From Costus lasius (Eukaryota; Streptophyta; Magnoliopsida; Zingiberales; Costaceae): a stretch of 64,000 nt of DNA. The DNA is taken from contig CM050454.1 in assembly GCA_027563935.2 (NCBI GenBank), positions 26,099,501 through 26,163,500 on the forward strand. Direction: 5' to 3'. Below the pieces are notes generated by a model. That model was not told the origin of the DNA. It ran no database searches and worked only from the letters and a program-made list of their open reading frames with translations. Of this stretch, positions 1 through 12,368 are shown piece after piece. Every line of letters begins with the position of its first letter. Within the stretch, counting starts at the first letter, position 1. Both the position numbers and the translations under genes were made by a program.

Positions 1-235
1 TGGGCATTTGAGATAAAGCTTCAGTAAATGGTATGTTAATGTAAAGATTTTTCAAAACATCAAGAAATTTCTCAAATTGCTCATCTAACTTTTCTTGCAC
101 TATCTTTTGGGGAAAAGGTACTGGTGGTCTATAGGGTGGAGGTAGATTAGTCTTAGAATCTGTTGGTGTATATGCCCTAGGACCTAGTTTTGGTCCATCT
201 TTGTACTACTTGACTCTGATTTTCATATATCTTTT
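1..235 (-). pseudogene. Ty3/gypsy gag-pro remnant (Athila/Tat-like)
   Basis: Read on the minus strand, this edge of the window encodes a proline-rich stretch (PPYRPPVPFPQ), then KLDEQFEKFLDVLK and INIPFTEALSQMP. This is the spacing and wording common to the gag-protease junction of plant Ty3 elements of the Athila/Tat group. The frame is open from about 175 down to 1 and seems to shift near 175-180; weaker similarity may run to about 235. The rest lies outside the window. It is unrelated to the gag of the Ty3 element at 6590-11239, so it is a separate, older element. No promoter or start is visible. Confidence 0.7.
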
Positions 236-1978
236 TGGCATTGTCGTTATCATTGTTTGTCTACACCTGCGATTGTGTACTTACATAATAATGTCCCTGG
301 AGACAGATTGGATCTGTGCTCAAATGATTGTCCCCAGTCGATGTACCTGAGTGGATATGGGACAGCTCTGGTACTTGTGAGACTGGTATGTGGGCTGGTT
401 AGGCACGTGGTGCTAACACAGACACATGGGTATATCATTGGAGGATATACTGGACCGACCCGCTGTGAGGCTATGACTTGGTGTCATGAGTTATCCTCAC
501 AAGTGACAGGAGATGCATTGGTCTCTTGACTTGAGGTCATTGATCATTCTATATGGTTAGGGACTTACTTTGATACAACCTAACACCTCGCCGTAGTTGG
601 GAGGTAATAACGGTTGTCATTGAGCATGTCACGACCCATATGAGAAGGTCAATGGACAGACACAGGATTTGCCCCTTCCTAAGGGAAGTATTGTATCCAT
701 GGAGCTCCTCTATGGTTCAATGACTGAAAGTGTATGGCCATACCCAGGTGAGAACCTGATTTAGTCATAACCATGTGATTGGGTGAAAACAAGTGGAGAC
801 ACACTTGTCCAATCGGATATCAGTTCGGCAAAGAGACTGTAATGCATATGTACCTTGTTGCAATGATGGGGATGTCGATGTCGATATCCATTCCGATGAC
901 TTGGGTAGCAGCAATGCACTGCTAGGTGCCACTCACTGCTTGTGGTCAGCACTGCCAACGTCAGAGGGACCTACAGGGTCGCACACCTTGATACTCGAGT
1001 TCTCGTATTGATCGGGAAGCCTTATGATCGAGTTATTGGATAACTCGGATCTAATTGGGAGATTTCATCAGCGCCAATGGGCCTAATGAGATGGAAGAAT
1101 GTTATTGGAGCCAAACTTCATTTCTGGCAGGTTGACCCGTATTTGACCATGATTGGTCACATTTGGATTAGGGTTGCATTGGATTGGATCCAAGTGCTTA
1201 ATCAACCCATGTAATGAAGTTTGGGCTAGCTCATTATCCAATGAGGCCCAATAACAAGTTCTCATTAAGTGAGAAAAGGCTAAAAGGGTATAATGGGGAC
1301 AAAACTTCTCCCTTAGGCGCCTATGGGCATAATGGGGAGAAGTGGCGCAATTTGCTTCATTAGGAAGCTTTAGGCGCCTTGCCCCTCTACCTTGGATGGT
1401 ATGCTTGCTTCTATGGCAAGTCTTGGGGCTGATATGGCTTGGTAGACTTCTTTGGAAGGTCTCATGCGCATATGGATAATTAGGAGAGGTTATGGTAAAG
1501 TCTTGGAGACTTTCCTTACCTCAAACCCTAATTACTCCCTCCCCTTTACCCTAGCAGCCTCCTCCTTTGAGAATTGCGACCACACCCTATTATTGCTGCC
1601 CCCTCTTGCCTCTCTATATATACATGGGTATATGCAAGAGCAAAAGTCGATTTTGGCATGAGCAAGAATTAGAAGGGCAAAGAGGGAGGCTTTGGCGAAA
1701 GTCTTCTCTTCCATCTTCATCCTAACCGCAAGTCTCTTCTATCCTTCTTCTCTTGGAGCAATGAGGGATAGGACTTGGTGTCTTCACCCTCTTGCCTCTT
1801 ATCTTGGCGCATCTTCTCTAGGAGTTGGCGCAAGTAAGGATGAGGAGTTGAAGACATGGCGGCAACATCTCCATCTTTCTTCTTCATTGGCGCTTCTACT
1901 TTGGAAGTGGCGCAAGGGTTGAAGAAAGTGCACTAAGGCTTGGATCTTCTTCCCGAGGCTAGCACCGGACATGGAAGA
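236..1978 (+). mobile_element. Diverged copia LTR, related to but distinct from the main family
   Basis: No credible gene lies here. The stretch is collinear with the first half of the main copia LTR at low identity. Shared landmarks in the same order are a GGCAT-GTTAT block at 236, CCCAGTCGATGTA at about 333, a GGGTATAT-TGGA-GGACCGACCC block near 428-460, GTGTATGGCCATACCCAGGT at about 730, ACACTTGTCCAAT at about 803 and CAGGGTCGCACA at about 974. From about 1010 to 1978 it has its own sequence, including a strong TATA box. Its 5' end is unclear. At 1979 it changes abruptly to high similarity with the main family. It may be an old LTR cut by recombination, or the U3 of a natural chimeric LTR belonging to Cop-A. 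Confidence 0.6.
1615..1622 (+). promoter_or_regulatory. TATA box in diverged LTR
   Basis: The motif TCTCTATATATACATGGG contains a clean TATATATA in the plus orientation of the LTR, followed within about 70 bp by purine-rich sequence that could hold a transcription start. It fits the plant TATA consensus, but no transcript evidence is available. Confidence 0.45.
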
Positions 1979-2588
1979 AGATCTGGTCTGATCATGTTTG
2001 ATTGATTAGGACTTGAGATCGGTAAGCTTCGATCGAGAGAGTTGATGCTAGATCGGTGAGATCAGGAGCATCAGGAGATGAACGGTTAGATCTGGAGCCT
2101 TAGGGTTTAATAGTGATCTAGACCAAATGCTTGGGTTGATTGATCTTTGAACCAAATTGAAATGCATTCAATTTGCTTGAACCGGTTCACATGAGTGAAC
2201 GCATGGTTCAATGCATGAAGGCATTTTCTTTGGTCGGTTATGAGATCATGGGTGCATGACTTCTATTTTTGGAAAGTCATGAAGGCCACTTCCCTCAACG
2301 CCTCAACGCCAAAAACGAAAAAGCGTTCGCTTCTTCCTTTGGACGCTCACACTCTCGTGGGTTGAAGGTGTTGACGACAAGGAGGTCTCGGCTAAGCAAC
2401 CAAGTCATCTCATCCCTTCCATTCGACAAGCACCCTTGGAGAACCTTGCTAGCACAAGGAACACAAGGAGTAGTCATCATCCTCTTGTGTGCGTCACCTT
2501 TGGAGGAGAGCCCTTTCGCCATCTTCTTCCAAGACGCCATTCGAATCAATGGCTATGGTATGTTTTCATTTGATCCATACAAGATAGT
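1979..2588 (+). repeat. Cop-A 5' LTR, first visible part (R/U5)
   Basis: Similarity to the family LTR starts at AGATCTGGTCTGATCATG. It includes a stem (ATGACTT at 2256-2262 pairing with AAGTCAT at 2274-2280) around a TATTTTT loop, and the conserved ATGGCTATG at 2549-2557 followed by the donor-like GTATGT at 2558. Cop-B inserted 31 bp after that donor. The upstream half of the LTR is missing or replaced by the diverged sequence before 1979. Confidence 0.8.
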
Positions 2589-3750
2589 TGTTGGGGTATG
2601 CCCTTAAGGCTAATGTTTGAGGCCTTGGGATTGTATCAGTATCATGTAATAAACTCTTATGTTTATAAAGGCATGGTTGTTATTCAGGTTGTTATATTGT
2701 CTGCTGCAATAATTGTACTTCTGAATAATGTCTCAAAGCTGTTCAGCTAGGCTGACATGCTGTAATGTCCTTAGTCGATATATCTTGGTGAACATGAGAC
2801 AGCCTTGATATGATTGAGACTAATATGTGTTCTAATCTTATAGGATGCTTCGAGCATGGAATAAGAGGTAGACTCATGGGTACATTGGATGTACTGGACA
2901 GACCCTACTAGGATATTCAATTGTTTGTCACAATGTGAATAATCCTTGATTGCGACAAGTGGCACATTTCCTCTGACTTGAGATCACTTGTGTTTTCTAA
3001 ATGATGATTGTCATTATTTTGAGTTAGTTCAATATCATTTGAAACATAATGATTATAGGCTATCTTGGATGGTGAGCTTGAGTCAGGTTAGGGCACTAGT
3101 GATAGACAAAGGATTGCCGTCTCCTTAATTGGAGTGTGATGTTCTAAAGGGGCCCCCTAGATGAGATGATTGAGAATAGTGTATGGCCATACCCAGGTGA
3201 CTATGTTCATCTGATCTAATCATGCTCATCATATTGGAGTTACAAGCTTGACACGCTTGTCCAATAAGAACATCCAGTGGCAAAGGATTTATGCATGCCT
3301 TGTGAGTTGGTTCACACTTGTGCTGTTTTTGGGTGTAGTCTTGGAAGACTCTTTTCTTTATATCGGGAGACAGTGATGTGTTGCTAGATACCCCTCACTG
3401 ATCGTGATAACGTGAGTTATCGTTATCGACATTTAAAGGAAACCCTCAGGGTCGCACAATTTGATGATATGGCTTACTTGAGTCAGATCGTGTGGACTGA
3501 ATTGTTCAGGTTCAGTTTAAAGGGATTTAATTTCTGATTGTAAGTGAGATCTAGTCTGATCATGTTTGATTGATTAGGGCTTGAGATCGGTAAGCTTCGA
3601 TTGAGAGAATGGATGCTGGATCGGTGAGATCAGGAGCATCGGGAGATGAACGGTCAGATCAAGTACCTTAGGGTTTTAATGTGATCTGGACTTATGGCTT
3701 GATTTATTTGGTTATTGAACCAAATTCAAGTGAACCGGCTCATGAATGAG
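2589..3750 (+). repeat. Cop-B 5' LTR, part 1
   Basis: It starts TGTTGGGGTATGCCC. The part ends at ATGAG, the target duplicated by Gyp-1. It carries the family palindromes GTATGGCCATAC (about 3182) and GATAAC-GTGA-GTTATC (about 3408), and a weak TATA-like TTTATATC (about 3358). The LTR resumes at 23296. Confidence 0.92.
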
Positions 3751-6560
3751 TGTAACATCCCGTTATCTTAACCCCAAACAAATGGCACAATTCATGAATG
3801 ATACAGGATGTTTCATATAAGATCGATTCATATGCTAGGTAAAACCGAGTTCAAGAAAACACGATCTGAAAATTTCCACAAACCCATACATAAATATCCA
3901 CAAAACACAAATCTCATAAATCACATAAGGGTACCTGCCACCACGCAATCCTTGCACTAGACATATGCAAAGCAACAGTTATATCAAATCCGATGGCATA
4001 AATACAATTCGATTCAAAATTCAAAGCAAAGCCACAAAGTCGATTTTATAAACTCATACCAAACACCGAAACCAGGCTGAGGCCCGCGGTGACACAAAAA
4101 TCAAACCCATTTAACTGTCAACAATCTGGCAACACAAATTTCACATAGTTCACGTGGTTCACACAAATTCACATAGTTCACATCATTCATATAGTTCGTA
4201 TAACTCATATAGTTCGGCCACAACCGGCCTCATAATTAAGCACAAAAGTTCTTAAATATAATCACAGCAAACTAGCATAATGTCCACGCCAATGCTAACT
4301 CAAGAAATGCGCCCATGCTCTATGCCTGAAAATAGTGAGTGGATAGTCTAAATCGACCATCCATAACATACACTAAAAAATATAGGCAGATTATTTTAAA
4401 AATCTTTAACAGAACATTATGTCAATATACAACAAGATTAAATACAGAAGTCATATAAACAGCCAGATGTACACACCAACATATAACAAACTCAGGTTCT
4501 AAACAAACTCAGGTTCTAGAGTTATACTCTAAACCAACTAAACACACCAATACTTAGTTAACCTAGTTGTCCAGCATATTCAGTAGTGACCAATATGGTC
4601 TAACCCGGCTTTGGCCTAAGCACTGGGAGCGGCAAAATCTCGTGCAACACATAAACATGGACAGTGAGTAGAATCAAGAGGTGGCCCCCGCCAGGTCACG
4701 ACGTGGCACTTTGCTCTAAAACACCCCATAAACACATCGATGGCTTGTGTGTAGATTCAAGAGGTGGCCCCCGCCGGGTCACGACGTGGCACTTTGCTCT
4801 ACGACACCCCATATCACAAAAAGAGAGTGATGACATCAAGAGGTGGCCCCTGTCCGACCAAGACATGGCACTTTGCGTCAAAACTCGTTCTCCCAAAAGG
4901 TTCCTACTGGACAACAAACACATCTTATATCATATTTCATAAAGGTGGACTCCTAAGTGTCAACTAGACTCTAGGATAGTCATCACAAAAATCATATCGG
5001 GCAGGCTGAACATCAACCCCCATCACAATAATCATAATAGGCAGGCTGAACATCAACCTCCTCACATATCAAATACAGGGCTGAAATTCAAACCCTTAAC
5101 ATATCACATAAGGACTATCCTATGAGTACACGGTTACACTTAGCCATAGTCCTAACCAACACATAACACATAATATTCAAAATTCACATAATCCATCACA
5201 TAACACATATTGTTCAAAATTCACATAACCCATACTATTCGAAAATCACATAACATAACACATAATATTTCATATTCGAATATCACATAATATAGTGTAG
5301 TCCTTAGATTTCATGCTGATTAGTTTAGTCAAACCTTGCTATGTTATCACCCAAATTTCTCAAACAATTAAATAACAGGCTACACACCTAAATTAAATAA
5401 CATGCTACACACCTAAATAAACAGTCATGGATTGTAATTAACACACATCCAAAAATCATTACAACACATATAACCCACGGTTTTACAACATGTCATCTAT
5501 TTAAAATTTAAACTCTAGTTAACAAGAATGTCATGCTCAAAATTCACTAATTTAAAACTACCTAAATTCCATAACATCAACATAAAATTATAGCATGTAA
5601 TTGTCTTTATAATCCTCATGTAAACATGTTAATTTCGGTTTTTCATAAATAATACCAAATTTCGGTTGTCATGAATAATTTATCATAAATAATATCAAGA
5701 TTTCGGATTATCATGAAAATTATCAAGAATTCGGTTTACATGAAAGAACATCTCAATTTTGGTTTTCATCCCCTAAATTCGGTTTTAACATGGTTGAAAT
5801 TCCAAGAACTCAAATGTATCATGTCACAAACACAACTAAATTCATAGGTCAAACAAGACATTCCACTCACCTCTTAAACCGAGAATACTAAGGTTAAAAT
5901 CTTCCCAAAAAAAACTCGCCTAAAGCCTTGATGTCGCCCAAAGGATCTCCAAGAACTCACCAAGGAAGTTTCACCTCAAGGAAATTCGCCAAGGGGAAGA
6001 AGATGGAGAAAATCGCCAAGAACTCTTCAAGAATACTAAGATCGCCTTCTTCCTTGCCCTAGCCGCCCCAAGATTTCCTCAAGCCAAAAATCGTCAATTC
6101 TTCCTTCCCTAACCGAAATACCCACTAAAAATTCGGTTTTTAATTTTTAACCCATTAACCAATTAATTCAAATAGGGTTTAATCCATTTAACTAATAAAT
6201 TTGAATTTCAAACCCAATTAGCGCCAACCCAAAAAAAAAACTCATAATTAATAATTAATTTAACCATCCACTAACCATTCACTTAACGAAATCCATTAAG
6301 GATTTAATTAACATCCAATAAGGATTTAATTAACCAATAAGGTCTAATTAATTAACTTACAATTTACAACCCATAAATCCTAATTAATTTATCATGAACA
6401 ACCAATAATAATTTATCATAAATTAACAGCCAATAATCAAATAAATAATCTCTAATTAATTAACTATTAACAACCAATACATAGAAAAATATCACAGTCA
6501 ATAATTTTAGACAAAAATCAAAATAATGCTTACCAAGACTTAAGATCCTTGGATCTTACA
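3751..6560 (-). repeat. Gyp-1 3' LTR
   Basis: This is a complete 2810-bp LTR, matching 11324-12368 plus 21502-23290. No gene lies in it. It holds a tandem repeat of about 80 bp (4674-4880), degenerate TTCACATAGTTCA repeats (about 4139-4205), ACATAACACATA repeats (about 5155-5280) and very AT-rich sequence from 6120 to 6540. Compared with the other LTR it lacks 24 bp near 4338. Confidence 0.95.
4674..4880. repeat. Tandem repeat of about 80 bp in the Gyp-1 LTR
   Basis: Three imperfect units start TCAAGAGGTGGCCCC at about 4675, 4758 and 4837, each followed by GTGGCACTTTGC or a close variant. The third unit is the most diverged. The second unit is where Cop-C inserted in the other LTR (12368/21502). 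Repeats in LTRs often act as enhancers; here that is inference. Confidence 0.8.
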
Positions 6561-6572
6561 TCCCTCCCTCCT
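6561..6572 (-). promoter_or_regulatory. Gyp-1 polypurine tract
   Basis: On the coding strand GGAGGGAGGGA abuts the 3' LTR start TGTAAGATCC, as expected for the plus-strand primer of reverse transcription. Confidence 0.85.
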
Positions 6573-6589
6573 TATAAAGCTTTAGTCCT

Positions 6590-9500
6590 CTAAAGCTCAG
6601 CATCCATATCATCAAAGAGATAAGCATAAAATTTCCTCATATCAGCTTCAGTCTCCCAAGTCGCCTCCTCAACCGACTGTTTTCCCCAGATAACCTTTAC
6701 CAAAGGTATAGTCTTGTTCCTCAGAACTTTATCCTTTCTATCCACAATCCGGAGAGGTCTTTCCTCAAAAGTCAAATCACTCTGAATCTGAAGAGGTTCC
6801 AACTCCAACACATGAGATGGATCAGGATGATATTTCCTCAAAGCAGAGACATGGAACACATTATGCACATGATCCATAGCAGGAGGTAAAGCTAACCGGT
6901 AAGCCACTGGACCAATTCTCTCAATAATGTCAAAAGGGCCTACAAACCTAGGGCTCAACTTGCCCTTTCTGCCAAACCTCATAACACCCTTAGTAGGTGA
7001 CACTTTTAAGAAAACATGATCCCCTACTACAAACTCCAAGGGACGACGACGGTCATCAGCATAACTCTTCTGTCTGTCCCGAGCAATCTTCAGTTTATCC
7101 CGGATCTCTCTGACCTTATCAGTAGTCTCCTGTACTGCATCAGATCTCAAAATCATTCTGTCACCAGTTTCCTCCCAACACAAGGGAGTCCTACACCTTC
7201 TCCCATACAAAGCCTCATAAGGAGCCATCTGAATACTAGAGTGGAAGCTATTATTATAAGTAAACTCTATCAAAGATAGATCCCGGTTCCACTCAGAACT
7301 CCAATCTACCACATAGGCTCTCAACAGATCTTCTAGAGTCTGGATAGTACGCTCCGTCTGGCCATCAGACTGAGGATGGTATGCTGTACTAAAACTCAAC
7401 TTAGTACCCAAACCCTCCTGTAAGCTCTTCCAAAACCTGGACAAAAACCGAGAGTCCCTATCAGACACAATATCAACCGGCACTCCATGTAGTCTGACTA
7501 TCTCATCAATGTACAATCTGGCCAGTCTCTCTAAAGGATAGGTCATCTTGATCGGAAGAAAATGGGCTGATTTAGTGAGTCTATCAACAATCACCCAAAT
7601 AGCATCATGACCCAATCTGGTTCTAGGCAAACCACACACAAAATCCATACTGATGCATTCCCACTTCCACTCAGGAATAGGAAGGGGCTGCAACAAACCA
7701 CCAGGCTTCTGATGTTCAGCCTTTACAGTCTGACAGGTTAAACACCTAGAGACAAAATCAGATACTTCTTTCTTCATACCCGGCCACCAAAAGCTCTTCT
7801 TGAGGTCCTGATACATCTTAGTTACACCAGGATGTAGAGAATATTTGGAGTTATGGCTGTCCTCCAATATTTCTTTCCTCAAGCTCGGTTCCTCAGGGAC
7901 ACATACCCTTCCACGAAACCGAAGAATACCATCATCAGACAGGCTAAAATCCTGAACTGCGCCATCAACCAGACTATCCCTGATCTGAACTAATTTCGGA
8001 TCCACAGACTGCTGATCCCGGATCTTCTGCAACAAAGCAGACTGTACTCTGAGAAAAGCCACATATCCAGACTGAACTTTAGGAGAAATACTGATCCTGA
8101 GATCTCTGAACTCCTGCAGTAACCGCCACTCACTGACTCGTAAAGCAGCTACTGAAGTAACTGGATGTCTGCTCAGTGCATCCGCCACTACATTGGCCTT
8201 TCCAGCCTGATACTGAATAGAGAAGTCAGAGTCTTTGATCAACTCCATCCATCTTCTCTGTCTCATGTTCAACTCCTTCTGAGTGAAGATATACTTGAGA
8301 CTCTGGTGATCAGTGAACAGATCAAACTCCTGACCCAACAAATAGTGACGCCATATCTTCAAAGCAAAGACTACGGCCGCCAATTCTAAGTCATGAGTAG
8401 GGTAGTTCAACTCATACTCCTTCAGTTGTCTCGAAGCATAGGCTACTACAGAACCCTTCTGCATCAAAACAGAACCCAACCCCTTGCCTGAAGCATCCGT
8501 ATAAACAGTAAACCTTTCCCCATCACTAGGAATAATGAGGATCCGTGTACTAGTCAACCTTCTCTTCAGCTCCTGAAAGCTTTCTTCACACTTGTCATCC
8601 CAATTAAATTTGGCCTCCTTTCTAGTCAATTTAGTTAAAGGACCCGCCAGCTTGGAGAATCCCTCAACAAATCTCCGGTAGTAACCTGCTAAACCCAAGA
8701 AACTTCTGATCTCAGTAGCACTAGTCGGTCTTCCCCAATTGAGAATGGCTTGCACTTTAACTGGATCCACAGACACCCCTTGACCAGAAATCACATGCCC
8801 AAGGAAACTGATCTTCTCTAGCCAGAACTCACACTTACTAGCCTTGGCATATAACTGGTTCTTCCTCAGAACCTCCAGCACTCTGCGCAAGTCACTGACA
8901 TGATCTGAAGTAGTCCGTGAGTATACCAAAATATCGTCTATAAAAACTACCACACAAGAATCAAGCAATTCGTGAAACACCCTGTTCATCAAATCCATGA
9001 AAACGGCAGGTGCATTCGTCAGTCCAAAAGGCATAACTAAAAATTTGAAATGCCCATACCTGGTCCTGAAAGCAGTCTTAAATATATCCTCATCCTTGAC
9101 CCTAAGCTGATAATACCCTGATCTCAGATCAATCTTAGAGAACACTGTAGCTCCCTGTAATTGATCAAATAGATCATCAATTCTGGGAAGAGGATACTTA
9201 TTCTTGATAGTCACTTGGTTCAGTTGCCTGTAGTCTATACACATCCTCAGGGTTCCATTTTTCTTCTTTACAAATAGCACTGGCGCTCCCCAGGGAGAAG
9301 CACTAGGCCGAATGTACCCTTTCTCTAGCAATTCCTCCAGTTGTTTCTTAAGCTCGGCCAACTCTGAAGTAGCCATACGGTAAGGAGCTCTGGAGATAGG
9401 TGCCGTTCCTGGCGCCAACTCAATGCCAAACTCTACCTCTCGAATTGGTGGTAAACCTGAAAATTCCTCAGAGAACACGTCAGGAAATTCTTTCACCACC

Positions 9501-11239
9501 GCCATCTGAGTAAAATCAGAAGTAGAATCATCCTGCACCTTAACATGCGCAAGGTAACCCTTACACCCACTAGCAAGTAACTTTCTGGCCTGCAGAAAAG
9601 ATATTACATGTGGTCCTTGGTCTGACACTAGACCTCTCACAAAAATCCGATTCCCATCTAGCAGATTTAAAGTGATTACTTTCTCAAAGCAATCCACAGA
9701 GGCATGATGTGAGGACAACCAATCCATACCTAGAATGACATCATAGTCTTGCATGTCTAGGAGGATTAAATCCACTAGAAACTCATAACCCTCTACATGC
9801 ACCACACAATCAGCACACACAGTGTTTGTAGATAATGACTTTCCTAAGGGAGTACTCACAGACACAACATAATTCATCACCTTAGGTAACACAGGTAAAC
9901 ATGCAGCAAACTTAACAGATACAAAAGACAAATTTGCACCAGGATCAAATAAAATGCGAGCTAACTGATCAAATACAAATAAGGTACCTTCCACAACGGA
10001 TCGGGAAGCTCGTGTATCCTTCTCAGCCACAGCATAAACTCTAGTCTGGACTGTAGGCTTATCTGCGCCTCTAGGCTGTATCTCAGGCTCTTTGCAGTCC
10101 CTGACCATGTGCCCAGGTTTCTTACACCTGAAGCACACGCCATTCCTCTTATAACAGTCTTTCACTAGATGTCCCTTGAGCCCACAATAATTGCAAGTCC
10201 AGTTCTCATTGTTACTGATCTTTGCCTCCCTGGCATCCCTGAACTGCTGCGGTGCATCCCTGGACTGCTGCGGTGCCTTGTAGGAGTAAGGCTTATACCT
10301 GTTCTTTTTGTAGTCCTTATGTTTAGGGTACTTCTTACCCTTGCCGCCACTACCATACTGAGGAACCGCCGCCTCAGCTGCAGGAACCACTGTCACGGCA
10401 ACATGAGAACTCCTCTCAGCTATGTATCTCTCAATGGTGCGTGCTCGCCCAACAGTCTCAACATAGGTCTCCAAGTGTTGAGCACCAACCTGCTCTCTAA
10501 TGTCCCATCTGAGACCTCTGAGAAACTTGGTAGCTCTCCTCTTTTCAGTGTTTATCAGGTGAGGGGCATACTTTCCCAACTTAGTGAACTGCAATTCATA
10601 CTGGTCCACTGTCATATCACCCTGCTCCAGGTGAATAAATTCCACCTCTCGGTCCTCAACCAAACTATCTGGGAAGTACTTCTCGTTAAATCGAGACAAG
10701 AAGTAAAGCCAATCTACAGTCTCATGTCTTTCTTCGGCAAGTCTCACCACGCCCTTCCACCACTCATCTGCGTCAGCACGCATCATATAGGTGGTCAGAC
10801 ATAACTTATCCCCATCTGAGCAACGCATGACTTGGAAAATCTTTTCCAAGCACAACTGCCAGTTCTCAGCAGTACTGGATTCTGAGCCCCCATAAAAAGA
10901 ACTAGGACCCAGTTTCTGGAATTCACTCACAAGTGAAGCATAGCGCCTGTGAGCGCCCTCCTGAGAGTTATCCCCCACCGCTCGAGTAGTAGTCTGGGGT
11001 CTCTCTTGAGTCAGCTGCTGCAAAAGCTGCTGTTGAGCTTCTTGATGCTGAGTCTGTTGCTGCTGCAGCATCTGAGCTTGCCTCTCTATCATGGCACCTT
11101 GTTGCTGTACCATGCCAGTCAGAGCCTCAATAGTTCTTGTGAGGTTCGAAGGCTGCTCATCCTCGCCACTAGCATTTCCTCTGGTTCGTACCATCTTAAA
11201 ATTCCTACTCACACATACCATAGTTAGGAAAACAAACAT
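6590..11239 (-). CDS. Gyp-1 gag-pol polyprotein
   Basis: This is a single uninterrupted 1549-codon frame. The likely start is residue 16 (ATG at 11194, [10 protein letters not shown]), giving about 1534 aa; upstream residues look like leader. Domain order (numbered from the ORF start): glutamine-rich N terminus; gag about 100-300; two CCHC zinc knuckles at 349-362 and 369-382; protease with D-P-G at 432-434; reverse transcriptase about 640-815 with FIDD at 766-769; RNase H about 910-1020; integrase with H1129/H1136/C1166/C1169, then D1199, D1260 and E1296 (35 residues between the last two). A C-terminal chromodomain-like segment ([19 protein letters not shown]) is typical of Tekay/Del chromoviruses, which it directs to chromatin. 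Protease-before-RT-before-integrase order confirms Ty3. All catalytic residues sought are present, so it is probably autonomous. Confidence 0.95.
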   Translation of the reverse strand: MFVFLTMVCVSRNFKMVRTRGNASGEDEQPSNLTRTIEALTGMVQQQGAMIERQAQMLQQQQTQHQEAQQQLLQQLTQERPQTTTRAVGDNSQEGAHRRYASLVSEFQKLGPSSFYGGSESSTAENWQLCLEKIFQVMRCSDGDKLCLTTYMMRADADEWWKGVVRLAEERHETVDWLYFLSRFNEKYFPDSLVEDREVEFIHLEQGDMTVDQYELQFTKLGKYAPHLINTEKRRATKFLRGLRWDIREQVGAQHLETYVETVGRARTIERYIAERSSHVAVTVVPAAEAAVPQYGSGGKGKKYPKHKDYKKNRYKPYSYKAPQQSRDAPQQFRDAREAKISNNENWTCNYCGLKGHLVKDCYKRNGVCFRCKKPGHMVRDCKEPEIQPRGADKPTVQTRVYAVAEKDTRASRSVVEGTLFVFDQLARILFDPGANLSFVSVKFAACLPVLPKVMNYVVSVSTPLGKSLSTNTVCADCVVHVEGYEFLVDLILLDMQDYDVILGMDWLSSHHASVDCFEKVITLNLLDGNRIFVRGLVSDQGPHVISFLQARKLLASGCKGYLAHVKVQDDSTSDFTQMAVVKEFPDVFSEEFSGLPPIREVEFGIELAPGTAPISRAPYRMATSELAELKKQLEELLEKGYIRPSASPWGAPVLFVKKKNGTLRMCIDYRQLNQVTIKNKYPLPRIDDLFDQLQGATVFSKIDLRSGYYQLRVKDEDIFKTAFRTRYGHFKFLVMPFGLTNAPAVFMDLMNRVFHELLDSCVVVFIDDILVYSRTTSDHVSDLRRVLEVLRKNQLYAKASKCEFWLEKISFLGHVISGQGVSVDPVKVQAILNWGRPTSATEIRSFLGLAGYYRRFVEGFSKLAGPLTKLTRKEAKFNWDDKCEESFQELKRRLTSTRILIIPSDGERFTVYTDASGKGLGSVLMQKGSVVAYASRQLKEYELNYPTHDLELAAVVFALKIWRHYLLGQEFDLFTDHQSLKYIFTQKELNMRQRRWMELIKDSDFSIQYQAGKANVVADALSRHPVTSVAALRVSEWRLLQEFRDLRISISPKVQSGYVAFLRVQSALLQKIRDQQSVDPKLVQIRDSLVDGAVQDFSLSDDGILRFRGRVCVPEEPSLRKEILEDSHNSKYSLHPGVTKMYQDLKKSFWWPGMKKEVSDFVSRCLTCQTVKAEHQKPGGLLQPLPIPEWKWECISMDFVCGLPRTRLGHDAIWVIVDRLTKSAHFLPIKMTYPLERLARLYIDEIVRLHGVPVDIVSDRDSRFLSRFWKSLQEGLGTKLSFSTAYHPQSDGQTERTIQTLEDLLRAYVVDWSSEWNRDLSLIEFTYNNSFHSSIQMAPYEALYGRRCRTPLCWEETGDRMILRSDAVQETTDKVREIRDKLKIARDRQKSYADDRRRPLEFVVGDHVFLKVSPTKGVMRFGRKGKLSPRFVGPFDIIERIGPVAYRLALPPAMDHVHNVFHVSALRKYHPDPSHVLELEPLQIQSDLTFEERPLRIVDRKDKVLRNKTIPLVKVIWGKQSVEEATWETEADMRKFYAYLFDDMDAEL

Positions 11240-11309
11240 AAACCTATCAGGTGTCTAGCAATACACAAACATGTTTTCCTCCCCGAACTAAGTTTTAGCT
11301 AGCCAACTC

Positions 11310-11320
11310 CTCTGATACCA
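11310..11320 (-). promoter_or_regulatory. Gyp-1 primer binding site (initiator tRNA-Met)
   Basis: On the minus strand TGGTATCAGAG begins three bases inside the 5' LTR end. It matches the 3' end of plant initiator tRNA-Met for 11 nt. Confidence 0.85.
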
Positions 11321-11323
11321 TTC

Positions 11324-12368
11324 TGTAACATCCCGTTATCTTAACCCCAAACAAATGGCACAATTCATGAATGATACAGGATGTTTCATATAAGATCGAT
11401 TCATATGCTAGGTAAAACCGAGTTCAAGAAAACACGATCTGAAAATTTCCACAAACCCATACATAAATATCCACAAAACACAAATCTCATAAATCACATA
11501 AGGGTACCTGCCACCACGCAATCCTTGCACTAGACATATGCAAGGCAACAGTTATATCAAATCCGATGGCATAAATACAATTCGATTCAAAATTCAAAGC
11601 AAAGCCACAAAGTCGATTTTATAAACTCATACCAAACACCGAAACCAGGCTGAGGCCCGCGGTGACACAAAAATCAAACCCATTTAACTGTCAACAATCT
11701 GGCAACACAAATTTCACATAGTTCACGTGGTTCACACAAATTCACATAGTTCACATCATTCATATAGTTCGTATAACTCATATAGTTCGGCCACAACCGG
11801 CCTCATAATTAAGCACAAAAGTTCTTAAATATAATCACAGCAAACTAGCATAATGTCCACGCCAATGCTAACTCAAGAAATGCGCCCATGCTCTATGCCT
11901 GAAAATAGTGAGGGGTGAGCTACACAGCCCAGTGAGTGGATAGTCTAAATCGACCATCCATAACATACACTAAAAAATATAGGCAGATTATTTTAAAAAT
12001 CTTTAACAGAACATTATGTCAATATACAACAAGATTAAATACAGAAGTCATATAAACAGCCAGATGTACACACCAACATATAACAAACTCAGGTTCTAAA
12101 CAAACTCAGGTTCTAGAGTTATACTCTAAACCAACTAAACACACCAATACTTAGTTAACCTAGTTGTCCAGCATATTCAGTAGTGACCAATATGGTCTAA
12201 CCCGGCTTTGGCCTAAGCACTGGGAGCGGCAAAATCTCGTGCAACACATAAACATGGACAGTGAGTAGAATCAAGAGGTGGCCCCCGCCAGGTCACGACG
12301 TGGCACTTTGCTCTAAAACACCCCATAAACACATCGATGGCTTGTGTGTAGATTCAAGAGGTGGCCCC
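11324..12368 (-). repeat. Gyp-1 5' LTR, part adjoining the primer site
   Basis: This part matches 3751-4771 of the 3' LTR and has an extra 24 bp near 11912 (GGGGTGAGCTACACAGCCC and flank) bounded by AGTGA repeats. It ends with GCCCC, the Cop-C target duplication, and resumes at 21502. Confidence 0.93.

Noticed and set aside
1452..1922. Small ORFs near the TATA box of the diverged LTR as a host gene
   Set aside because: They overlap in several frames, lack a domain, and sit within sequence collinear with an LTR.
4674..4880. A CRISPR-like array
   Set aside because: The three imperfect units of about 80 bp are contiguous, with no spacers, and lie in an LTR of a plant nuclear element.
10169..10804. 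A 211-codon plus-strand ORF opposite Gyp-1 gag
   Set aside because: It is a shadow of the gag reading frame on the other strand, with no domain.
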